Assembly: GCF_043290135.1 (NCBI RefSeq)
Contig: NC_134707.1
Span: 134,045,319 to 134,109,318 of the forward strand
Reading direction: 5' to 3'
DNA from: Rhipicephalus microplus
Taxonomy: Eukaryota; Arthropoda; Arachnida; Ixodida; Ixodidae
Length of the DNA stretch: 64,000 nucleotides
The position numbers were made by a program, and so were the translations under genes. Of the stretch, positions 1 to 10,555 are shown in pieces (positions within the stretch are counted from its first letter, which is position 1; each line of letters starts with the position of its first letter). The notes under the pieces were generated by a model that saw only the letters and a program-made list of their open reading frames with translations, was not told the DNA's origin and did not search any database.

Positions 1-3000
1 CACGACACGAGAATTTATTTAAAAAATTCAAATTTTCCTACTACTGAGGGTATAATTAACGTGATTTTGTTGTGTAGCCATTGTGAAGTCATTTTGTATG
101 CACATATATGACCGACCCTGGAAACAAAATATTTGGTTTGAAGTAGGTCCTTCTGTTCGTCGGTTATTTATTTGAGTCCCTGGTAGCTTTCGCACTATGC
201 TGAAAGCCGGTTAACGATAAACCAACAAGGCGATATTGGTACGCTCGCCGACATGTGGTGCCAGCGAAATGCAAACGTGTAGGCCTGCAGTTGCGCCTGA
301 GTTTCAAAACAAAACGGCGTGGACATCGTTCCCATCAGCGTGACGGATGTCCTTGCACGGTTAGTGTTTGCGGTGTTGATGAAGTGTTCTGAATTGTTGA
401 AATTTCGATTTTTACTGATAGCGCATGCTTAGCTTAACCAGCCGTCTTCCTTCGCAGTCATGATTTTTTTGCACTAATATTCGTCAGACAGCTTGCAAAG
501 GAGTAGCCAGCTCTTTTTTTGAGGGGGGGGGGGGGTGTTGAGGAACCGGGCATTTCTCTTCGCTTTATGTGTGTACGGCGCCCACTTTACTGTGCGCTCT
601 TATACATATATACATGCAACGTTGCAAAACTGTGGCGATGAATAAATCATTGCTCCCTTCTGCCTCTACAACTCCACATACCAGTCTTTATTTTTAAAAA
701 GTTGACGTCACAAGAGTCCCTGAGGCCTACACACCAGCGAGTCCAGGATTGTCGAGCGACAGGTGAAACTTTACTTTAACCATAGTTCGGTTGAGGAGGT
801 GCCCTCTAACACCCTTGCCCAACATGCTCAAGCCTCAAGCCATCAGGCAGGCTGTCGCGAGGCACGTGTAGTCGCAACAGGAAAGGACCTCATTTCCAGA
901 TTGTATCACGGATTTCTGATAATACAAGTATGAAAGAGCGTGCTCAACCAAATTAACGGTAATGTACCTGCACCATCTCTACAAGACGTTAGGCCCCATG
1001 CTTCATTCTATTAAGAATATTAGCCCTCCTTCGTTTGCATTTATTCTGATCAAGGTCATAGTTTACGGTGCCGGAACGTCAACACATTGTTTATCAATTT
1101 ATGGTCAGCGTTCTTTCTTTTATTACACCTAAATGAGTCTTCCCGACCAGACAGGTGTCCCACAAGGCCTTGATTTTTTTTGCATATTCGCCGACATTGA
1201 TGCAACTGGAAAGTACAAGTCATCAAGGTGTGTTTTAAGTGGCGTCGCCGACATCCTGAATACCTCCGTGCTGCTGGTACCAGTGCGGACAGCCACTGAG
1301 CGAACAGGCAGTGCTATAGCCTAAAAATGCGCTTTAGAATATGCAATCTAAGAATATACCAAGTCTCAAGCAGCACACGTATAAACGAATGCTGATCTCG
1401 TCTAGCACGCACGCTACCTGTGTTTGAGCCGACAATCTCGCACTGGCGGATATGAGCAGGAGGACTGAAGGAGGGCTCGCGTGGCCTTTTGTCCCCAGTA
1501 AAAGAAAATATTTTACTCCACATCGCGTGTCCACACGTGGGGCAAAGCACCTCCTTGTATTCTCTAGGTGCTTCAAGTGCTTACGAAAACAAGTAAAAAG
1601 TGACTGTGCGTATTCGGTATAGCTGCCTCATCCAACCACTTCGCTCAGTTAACAACGTCGTCAGCGTTTACAGCTCAGTTTTAGTAAGAGAGTTGATGTG
1701 CTACAATTGCGTGACTGTGCAAAGCTTTTCTTAACAAAACGTTACAGAAGGCATAAAATAAAAGTATGTTGTATTTAATATGACGTGAGTGGGAACATTA
1801 GGACATTATATAACATGTACTGTTGTTTTCAGGAATGCTGTAGCTAGACTTGTGTCAGGGTGAAGCAACCCATTTATTTCGCACAAATAAATGTGCTTTT
1901 CTAAAATTTTTTTATCAATATGAACTGCAAGAGTGCGATTGACTGGGCTGGTTATTGTATGCTGAAGACGTGAGCAAATAGCGCTAGACATTGAACTGAG
2001 CGCTTTTGTCACCTCTCCTTCTCTAAGAAAAAAAAAGAGAAAACGTTTATTTTCTTTATGTGTCGAGCGTGGGTGGACACTTGTCCGTTTTAAAGGATAT
2101 GCTCATAGCATTCATGCATCCTTGCATCCATGCATTCAATGATTGCCAGATTATATTTGATAAAGGGCTAGTTGTAGCGATTCATGTCGACGTGTAGGAC
2201 TGCTACAGTCTGTTGTACTGGTAATCAGCAAAGAAATACTATGCTTTTTGGCGTCCTGCTAGTTGATTTGGCTTGACGAGGGCTAAATCCAGTTTCCAGT
2301 CGGCGGACGTGTTGGCGAATTCTGACAGCACCTTTGCCTGGCTTGTCTATCAGCGAAAAATTGCGCTTAAAGTGTCATATTCAATTCGAAAACAATACAG
2401 TTTCTAGAAATAACACATCATCGGTGAGCAATATAAAAATACTTGATGATAATAATTATTGCGTTATTACATTCTAAAGCCACGATATTATTATGAGGCG
2501 CGCAGTAGTATAAAAAAGGCGTGTCACGTATAAGAAGGAAGTATACAAACAAAAGAACGAGTGTGATAATGACGAAAACACAGAATATACTCTTGATTAT
2601 TTACCCAGCTTAAAAATCAACCTTATGATGGATTGCTGGATCGACACGTATGATTAATTGGGTATGATTAGTTGCAGGTGACATGCCACTTTCGACAACA
2701 AGGTGTACCCTCGAGTGTAATAAACATTCATCAATTTAGGCAAGTTTCGTTCTGCCGAGCTAGTAATACCGTCATTTAGGGCGGACAGTTTGACATGAAT
2801 ACAACTGCTATTGCGTACTTGACTTAACTCGCACCCTGCGTCATTTCTCGAGAGCGGTGTAACGTTCAACAACTGCCCTCTTCAGTCTTTTTGGCAAGAA
2901 CAAACACAGAGAAAACGTTCTTTGTGATTATTGTTGTAACATGAAACCTCATTGTATGTAGCTACCACATGCCCATTAAACAGATATCTGGTTACCCTTT

Positions 3001-3390
3001 TAGAGCATTCGGGATAATAGACACGCTAAAGCCCTGAAATCGACAGTTTCAAGAAAACTCATCTTGCTAGTAGTAATCACGTTGAAAAGGCTGTGGGGAA
3101 CATGCAATATAGTCTACATCAGCACGCTCGCCCGTGTCTGCACAAGCGGTGATAAGATTAAGCAATTATGAAGTTCAAGCATTTGACCTGTGCGCACGCG
3201 TAGTATGACAGGCATGCTGTTAAAAACAGGGAACATTGCGCGCGCTAGATGAGGAGAACAACGAGGAATGGTGCTTGGCATGAAAGGTCTTCGATTTGCA
3301 CCGCAATAAACGCTAGCGTCAAGACGCTCTTTTTTTCATCTTCTTTTGTCCCTTAAACCCGGTTTTCTACTATAGAAGTCTTCGGACATT
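1..3390. other. Gene-free stretch
   Basis: I see no coding region, RNA gene or transposon with recognisable ends here. Open frames are all under 100 codons and show no protein-like motif. The only low-complexity piece is a 13-base G run at about 523-535. The composition is AT-rich and looks like unique intergenic or intronic DNA. Confidence 0.6.
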
Positions 3391-3423
3391 GGGGTCGAAA
3401 CCTGACCCGGTTTAAGAAGGACC

Positions 3424-4438
3424 ATGAAACGCCTGCAAAACCTGAGAGCAGCTAGACGGTGACACGGCGCCAAGATCACCAATGCAGTCGATGAGCTTCT
3501 AGCCTCCAATGAGTTAGACCTAGCGGGGCTTCGTAGTATTCTACAGCGCCTGGAGAAAAGCGCCGACGAGCTCGCCGAGGCTAACGAAGCACTGCACGCC
3601 CACATGGTGGATGACTCGGTGCTGGTGGACATGGACTCGGTGCTAGACTATACGAGGACCAAACTGCGGGGAGTGTTGGCCTTCTTAAACATCACATAGT
3701 GGAGCTGGCTTCCCAGCCAGGTCCAATGGTAGGTGGCCAACCAACTCTTCTGTGCAGCGTCAAGCAGCCTCGTCAGATATTTCCGGCGGCACAGGAGCAA
3801 GGCTTTCTAAGCTACACCTAATGAGATTCGCGGCTCCCCCACAAAATGACTACCATTTTGGGACCTCTTTCGACACTGCACACACGAGAACCCACGACTT
3901 AACAACGTCAATGCGTTTGTCTACCTCCAATCTCTTTTCAACGGCCCTGCGACAAAAGCTATTGTAGGCATACTCAGAACAGACAACAGTTATGAGGATG
4001 CCGTTTGTCTGCTTAAGGAGCGGTTCGGAGACGTGCGCATGATTGAGCAGAGCCACCTCGAAAATATTCGCACTCTACGTCCCATCACTTATCGGCAAAT
4101 GCTTGATTGATTGATGGATATGTGGGGTTTAACGTCCCAAAACCACTATATGATTATCAGAGACGCCGTAGTGGAGGGCTCCGGAAATTTCGACTACCTG
4201 GGGTTCTTTAACGTGCACCCAAATCTGGGCACACGGGCGTACAACATTTCCGCCTCCATCGGAAATGCAGCCGCCGCAGCCGTGATTTGAACCCGCGACC
4301 TGCGGGTCAGCAGCCGAGTACCTTGGCCACTAGACCACCGTGGCGGGGCCATCGGCAAATGCTAGTGCCCAGAGAAGTGTTTACGACTTTGTTCGAAGAG
4401 GTTAGCAAGCTGCAGCATCTACAGAAAGGTGCTCTCGT
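3424..4438 (+). pseudogene. BEL/Pao-like gag relic, interrupted by a SINE
   Basis: This is the decayed N-terminal part of a BEL/Pao-type retrotransposon Gag, the structural protein that packages element RNA. The first block (about 3424-3700) reads MKRLQNLRAARR, a stop, then a helical stretch with ITNAVDELLASNELDLAGL and LQRLEKSADELAEANEAL, typical of the first half of this Gag family (DUF1759 neighbourhood). After a frameshift it continues with NNVNAFVYLQSLFNG, ATKAIVGILRTDNSYEDAV and LLKERFGD, which match the family pattern of a fold ending in a leucine-rich LKERFG segment. The frame is cut at 4103 by a SINE and resumes at 4351 with LVPREVFTTLFEEVSKLQHL. I see at least one stop and one frameshift apart from the insertion. 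Protease and RT are not visible downstream. The family call rests on motif recall. Confidence 0.6.
4104..4350 (-). mobile_element. tRNA-derived SINE (Ruka-like) with 13-bp target duplication
   Basis: Read on the minus strand, it begins with a tRNA-like head: an A box (TGGTCTAGTGG at the right end) and a B box equivalent to GGTTCAAATCA, followed by a conserved body and a 3' end with GGGACGTTAAACCCCACA. Such elements are transcribed by RNA polymerase III and moved by LINE proteins. The 13-base direct repeat ATCGGCAAATGCT lies immediately on both sides (4091-4103 and 4351-4363), which fixes the ends. The insertion splits the BEL-like gag frame, so it is younger than that element. Confidence 0.88.
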
Positions 4439-4442
4439 GTAA

Positions 4443-4490
4443 AATAATAATAATAATAATATTAACAACAACAACAACAACAACAACAAT

Positions 4491-4521
<31 letters not shown>

Positions 4522-4529
4522 TAATAATT
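4443..4529. repeat. Compound ATA/AAC microsatellite
   Basis: Runs of AAT triplets flank a central run of AAC triplets, together about 87 bases. Long isoleucine or leucine frames through it are artefacts of the triplet repeat. Confidence 0.9.
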
Positions 4530-4558
4530 TCATTACTTGTGTTTTGCAATTCAGAAAC

Positions 4559-4690
4559 GCGATACAATATGAAGGATGCCATAGTGGAAGGCTCAGAAAA
4601 TAGGAACCATACACGGACCTATACAACATCGCCTCTATAGAAATGCCACTGCTATGGCCGATATCGAAACTTTGATCTTCGGTTTCACTT
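4559..4690 (-). mobile_element. Degenerate SINE copy
   Basis: The segment keeps pieces of the same SINE body, such as GATGCCATAGTGGAAGGCTC and a block equivalent to CTACAACAT..CCTC..GGAAATGC, but with many changes and no clear tRNA head. It is an old truncated copy. No target duplication is visible. Confidence 0.55.
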
Positions 4691-5649
4691 TTCAATAGCA
4701 TTTGAGAAGTGAATTCTTCTGCCAAACTGTGGTATTAGTCTGTGAATCCTTCACTAGAAAAAGGAAAACCACCGAGGAAAAAAAAAGCTTGTAGAGAATA
4801 TCAAACCTTGTCAAGCCCTATAATCAGCATTTACTAAAAGTCTATTTATAGTTGGTAACTTCATGGCGTTCATCAAGAACTACGCTACGAAAACGAAATG
4901 CTTAACGGCTGTGACACAAAAAGTTCTTTTTATTGGAACAAAAGACTGTAAATGCTGCTGCATGTATCTCGTGAAGAATATTTCATCGGACTTGATGTTG
5001 AGATTATACGAAGTTTTTAAATGCGAAGGACTTCTTTGTCGCACGATGGCGCCCGTAGTGCGTAAACGGCGATGTCCACACCCCCACTGCGCAGGCTCGC
5101 GCCTCGCGTATTGTGACGCGTGCTTGCGCCTCGTGCGAACTGTTTGCTCCACCTCCCCCTCTTCCGGCTCGCAAAGCCGACGCAGGCAGCGTTTGCTAGT
5201 AAAAACCGACTGCTCAAGCTGCACAACCGTTCACTGGTCAACCCATATGTGTAGGCATTGGGTTGCACATCGTTGTCCCACCGCTCATTGAAGGCAACAC
5301 TTCTCCTTCATTCGATAAATAGAAATAATAAAGACGAAATAACAAATAAGCATTCCCAAACCATACCCAATTACGCAACATTCACGCGATATTCCACCTT
5401 TCAGTGACGCATTTACTCGACTTTTCCCCCCTTGGGAATCTACGCCCGGCATTTTTCTCTATCCCTCGGATTGTGTACTAATGCTTCCCATTATGGTTCC
5501 AGGGATGTACTGTATCACCATGAGGTTCAGAAGCCTACTGTAAAGCAGCAAAAAGTGAGCGGTACATAATCTTACACATTTTGAAAAGCCGAGATGAGCT
5601 ATGCAACCACGGGAAAAGTACTCTCTGTCATTATTTCCTCAAGATACCC

Positions 5650-5958
5650 TAATTGTTATGTCAAAAGCCAAAATTTCAAGCTTGTCAATGACAACCGAGC
5701 TCTGACTTCCAGCAGCTGGCCCAGCAAAAATAAAGGCTTGCTTGTTGAGTAAGCGAGATCCAACAATACAGTTTTCAAGTCACGCATCGTCCAAGAATAA
5801 ACATCGAGACGCTGGTGCATTTTCAAGAATTACCGTTTTAAGATGAGCTACGAACTCGCCCAGCTGTTCGTGCTCTGGAAACGATTGTACCATTAATTCT
5901 CTAGCTTTAACATAATAAACGAGAATCCTGCGGTTACTATCATTTCTGTAAGACGTAT
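5650..5958 (-). pseudogene. Unidentified exon-like reading frame with one stop
   Basis: On the minus strand a 103-codon frame reads like real protein, with segments RRILVYYVKARELMVQSF, LGEFVAHLKTVILENA, SRCLFLDDA, LLNKQAFIFAGPAAG and SSVVIDKLEILAFDITIRVS. It contains a single in-frame TGA after LFLDDA; one C-to-T change from CGA would explain it. A possible acceptor (CTTACAG) precedes it and a possible donor (AGG then GTATCT) ends it, so it could be an internal exon of a host gene, an exon of a cut-and-paste transposon or a processed relic. I do not recognise the family and assign no function. Confidence 0.35.
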
Positions 5959-6009
5959 CGCTTTACTCACGTAAAGATCCACGAGGAAGAACATCAAAAC
6001 AAATGTCTT

Positions 6010-6466
6010 CGATTTATCGAGATATGCCACGAATGCCAGATACACAAAGTCAAATTTAAACCCAGAGAGATTCAGATGGTCATACCAATTTATTCAGACG
6101 TTCTTTCTGAAGTACTGCACCTCGGCTTTGCCAAGATAAAAAAAGAAGGATGGGGGGGGGGGTTAAAAAACAAGCATTGCTTCTGACAGTAGATAAATTC
6201 AGATGGTTGCTGCCAAGCCCAAGAGAGGGCACGAACTTAGTTTAGTTGTTCAGCTTCTTGAAAGAGATATCAAAAACGCGAGAGTTGTTCTCGCTGATAA
6301 CGGACCAGCTTTCCAAAGTGACAAGCTCCACACTTGGACAGAACAAAAACAGCGTCGTCCTTTGTTTCTGTGTTCCTTGTCATCGGAAGCCAACTTCTGC
6401 GCTGAAGGAGTGAGACGTAGTCTAAAGATGTTCATTGCACTCCACCCTCATTTTAAGACAGGGTGA
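6010..6466 (+). pseudogene. Retrotransposon integrase relic
   Basis: This is a broken integrase, the enzyme that joins LTR-element DNA to the chromosome. At about 6019-6058 it shows a CHEC zinc-binding remnant (ICHECQIHKVKFKP), then SDVLSEVLHLGFAKIKKEG, a G-rich length-variable tract, and the catalytic core start LLLTVDKFRW (first Asp). After a frameshift at about 6200 it continues AKPKRGHELSLVVQLLERD and VVLADNGPAFQSDKLHTW, which carries the second catalytic Asp in the DNGPAF motif. The catalytic Glu region is not recognisable. It may be the 3' end of the same decayed element as the gag relic upstream, or a separate one; the family (BEL-like or gypsy-like) is unresolved. Confidence 0.6.
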
Positions 6467-6787
6467 GGAATGTTTATTTGAGGCAGCAGTCACACACCAT
6501 AATTGCTCTTATACAACCGGAATAAGCTGCAGACTACACTTTCTCACACTTTGGAACGAGCTCATGGCTAGCGGGCTGCAGCTGACTAAAAACTGAACAT
6601 CAACAGTGCCTCTTCAAGAAACCTAACTGTCAGTGTAACACGAAAGAAGTACCGTTGCACTAAACAACAGTTTTGGAAGAGAACACATCTGAAAGGTCCC
6701 GGACATTATGACTGGAGACATGGTTCTGTTCGTGAAGGCCGGAATGTGGATTCGGCGTTCATCGGTCCTTCCACATTTCTGATGATT

Positions 6788-7021
6788 CATATATGGGGGG
6801 TTTAATGTCGCGAAACCACCATATAATTATGAGAGACGCCGTAGTGGAGGGCTCCGAAAATTTCGACCACCTGCGGTTCTTTAACGTGCCCCCAAATCTG
6901 AGCAAACGGGCCTACAGCGTTTCCACCTTCATTGAAATGCAGCCGTCGCAGCCGGGATTCAATTCCGCAACCTGCGGATAAGCAGCCGAGTACCTATGCC
7001 ACTAGACCACCGCGGGGGGCT
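6788..7021 (-). mobile_element. tRNA-derived SINE (Ruka-like), nearly full length
   Basis: This copy has the whole body from the tRNA-like head with A and B boxes (right end, reading leftwards) to the GACATTAAACCCCCCAT-type 3' end. It differs from the other copies at scattered positions, including the B box. I could not find a convincing target duplication. Confidence 0.8.
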
Positions 7022-10000
7022 TTTTCACAGTTCTCAAAACGTAATGACAACAAGAAATATTGAACACTCTACTACAAAGGCTCGAATGAAAACGTACAAG
7101 AGCGCTAAGCTCAATACAAAGTATTCTTCTATTTAGTTTCAGGAGGAATGAGTAGAGATGGCTGAGATATCATGATGTTTCTCAAACTTAACGACCCCAA
7201 TAGTGAGCAGAGACAAAGATAAGAGGACATTAAGAAAGTAGTCAAGGAAGGAGAGAATGGGGTGATCATGTATACTCAATAAACTATCAAGGGCAGACTG
7301 CTATTATGCACTTTTACATGTTTTAGCCATGAAAATGTTTAAAAAAAGTGTCCACTTACTTTTTCCAGGTTAGGACGCTGCAGCAACTTCAGGGCGTTTT
7401 TTTTTACTTTTGAAGGCTTTTCCACCCCTTTTTGGGTGGTTTTTAACGCAGAACATGCTATCCTATTGAATTTGCATTGCGATGAAACAACAAAAGTTCC
7501 TTCTTTGTACAGCACCAAGAATTTAAGGCCATTCGATGCGATGTAGTTTGTTAACGGTCCTATATATGCTGGGCGCGTTCGCTGATTGCCCCACTCCTCT
7601 TCAGTACATCAGTGCATTACCTAATGCATCTTGGACATTCATCTTGCGTTACCTTCCTACAAATATATCTGAATTCGGTCAATTTACCTAATGGGTTTGA
7701 AAAAAGCTCAAAACAAAATATTGGACATTAATGTATAAGGTGCACGTAATTCGCAGGTAAATCTACATTCCCGAGACGAACCACAATACCTTGAAGTGAC
7801 GCTGGTTTACACTTTGATGGCAAATGGCAGGACGATTCTCCAAAAGAACTCAGTAGTATGGTCACTTCACTCCCACCATTCAATAGAGTTTTTTCTCTCG
7901 CCTTGGCTGGCGTGCTTTTTCATGCCAGCCACCCAAAGGCAACCATGTCTTTGTGTCATGAAGTACGAGAACTAGAACAATTATCAGACTTGTTACGATG
8001 TTTATATGCTGAATTTAGCCATTATGTGCGAAGATCACTTAGATCACTTTAGATCACTTACGATGTTTTTTGTGAAACTGTCTGGAGAAAGTGATCTCCA
8101 TGTTTCATGCAGTGTAAAAGTCAACATTACAGCCTTGTTCCACGAAAGCTGGCTCTCTGCCAGGAAACTGTCTTCGCCAATCATGTCGTCACGGTGCTCC
8201 CTCTCTGTCAGCCCATAAGTTGTCATGGCCACGCTCGGCCTCACTAGTTATATGCAGCAGGGCTACAATGGCACAGTTAGAAAACAAAAAGCTGGCGTTT
8301 CGCTACGAGCGTTGATGTCGTTGTAGAGGCCACGGGCTGCAGTGGTTTTGGCTCGAGACTAGAATAAGTTTAATTTAGGCACCGGTTATATTGAGAGCTG
8401 GGGACGGTGCCACAAATGAAGCTGTTATGACGCCAGTACCCTCAGACCAAAGATATTGTGAAAAAAAAAATGCTTACCAGCACGCCTGCCAAACTGACAA
8501 ATGAGTGCCGTTCAAGCCGTGCCAGCGCGCCTGACCCGTATGACGCGCTTCGGCGCCAAAGCTTGAGCCAAATTTTGTAGGCGGTTCTTCAAGAGACAGC
8601 CCGCAATAGCACCGCCTCTTTTGGCAGGAAGTCTCAGTTGTTACGTTTGCGGTAGAGCTCATGCCGGCGAATGCGTCATGAATACGTAAAGAAGGCGTGT
8701 TGTCTAGTCTGTTGAAGCTCGTTATTATTTTAGTATGCACGTAAGCAATAGGCAATGAAAAACAGTGGCTTAACTTGTTGCAGATATAATGCATGGCTGG
8801 TGCACGTTTGCAGGTGGTAGAAGTGCTTTTCTGTGGACTGGTACATAATATTTATGATTTGGCCAGAAGGGCACAACAGGCCTTTATCTGTTCCAGCTAC
8901 TTGCAGTTACAAAACATTGTATGCTCTTGTAACGTCTCCGATTCTCTCGATTATTATTAAGTCAGTTCACCAATCACCAAACGTACCAGAAAAGGTAGTT
9001 CTAGCAATAACTGAAAGTTGGGTACTTGGTATTGTATAACTGATAATTAAACAAACGGGATCAACGGAAAAATTTCGGTTATGAGTTGAGCGCACATAGC
9101 GTTGGACCCCCATCTCTGCCAAGCTTTTTATATTTTTTCGTATCTGCTAACATGCTACTTGAAGGTAGCTGGCTGCTATCTGCATTTGTGCGCGTATAAT
9201 CGTCAAGGTTTTCTTAATCGCATTCATGATGGTCAAGCACTCTATTAGACTCGCAGAAGTGAGGCACCATTCTTTACAATTTATTCACAGTGGTCTTGGG
9301 AGAGTCTATGACAATTCTCCAATACTAGTAAGTTATTGCAATTTCTACTGGCCAATATGAACTCGCCATTATTCAAGTTTACTGCCTCACCTACAAAAAA
9401 GAGCTTGGGTCATTATTAGCTTTGCGAATGCATATTCACAGCGGTGAAAGAACAGCACATGCGGCCTCTTAGCCTAAGTAAAGTACTCAACCGGGCAGCT
9501 GTCAATCAGGTGTGTGTCACTGCACCTCACAAAGGCACCGACATATGTTGTGTTAAATATCTTAGAACGCAAAGCTTATAGGCTCATCTCTGCCCCCCTT
9601 CCTATATAGAGCATTAAATGACTGGACGAATGCATAAATAAAATGGCCCACAAAACATTCTTATACCTCGACCCGTTTTCGGTGATAGATTGACTTTCTT
9701 CCATAGAACTCTGTGCCACTCATTGCAGTTTTGTAGTCAAGTAGGAATCGTTTCGAATACTGTTACGCGCTTCTAATTTGCGAAAGAGAAAGATGCCCAC
9801 GATTATGCAGTATAGCTCGCGGCAGTGCCTTAACTTCTAGCTGCGCTGCAGCGCCAACCCCTTTTGGGACATGGGCCTTGTAAGGCTGCCACACAAACGT
9901 TGCTTTCAATTTCAACGTGACAATATTTGTTATCTTTCAACGTTCACTTTGAGAATAATGTTACTTGTGATTTTATTTCACACGTTCAAGCTTGGGAGTT

Positions 10001-10470
10001 TATCGTGCTCCAGTAAAAGTCAGAATAAGAATGGCTATTCATGTCAAGTAATCTTTCAACGCGGCAGAAAACACCCTGAGTGTGCATAAATTGTTTAGGA
10101 AATACACGGCGCCTATTGAATCCTGGTGCACGACTGAGCACGGCGTTTGGACAAATCGGCAGTGAGCGGCGTGTACAGTCATCTTACTAAACGCCGGGTA
10201 CAAATCGACAGTATTTCCATTAAAATTCTGAGAATGCTTAACACTGAGTGAGGTGCTTGTTTGGGCTACTTGGTACTCTATAAAGCTGTAAGGAAGCGCA
10301 ACCTTTAGGGACGAGAGACGAAAGTATGGCATACACAAGGGCTAAACTTCCAACTAAGATTCGTTGAAGAAGTACATCTAAAATATATCGGTAACCGCAC
10401 GCCTGCGCAGCTTCAGAACCACAAGACTATGTCATCCCAAAGCGATAAGCTTCAATTGAACAGCAGCTAC
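7022..10470. other. Gene-free stretch
   Basis: I see no gene or recognisable transposon. Small structures include a hairpin at about 7420-7440 (CCACCC, loop, GGGTGG) and three tandem copies of AGATCACTT near 8034-8060. Open frames up to 106 codons show no motif. Confidence 0.55.

Positions 10471-10472
<2 letters not shown>

Positions 10473-10553
<81 letters not shown>
10473..10553. repeat. (TA)n microsatellite
   Basis: An uninterrupted TA dinucleotide tract of about 80 bases in AT-rich surroundings. It is able to form cruciforms and is probably length-polymorphic. Confidence 0.95.

Positions 10554-10555
<2 letters not shown>

Noticed and set aside
4863..5291. 142-codon Cys-rich frame
   Set aside because: The cysteines are not regularly spaced, the 3' half is GC-rich low-information sequence, and an overlapping frame on the other strand is equally open.
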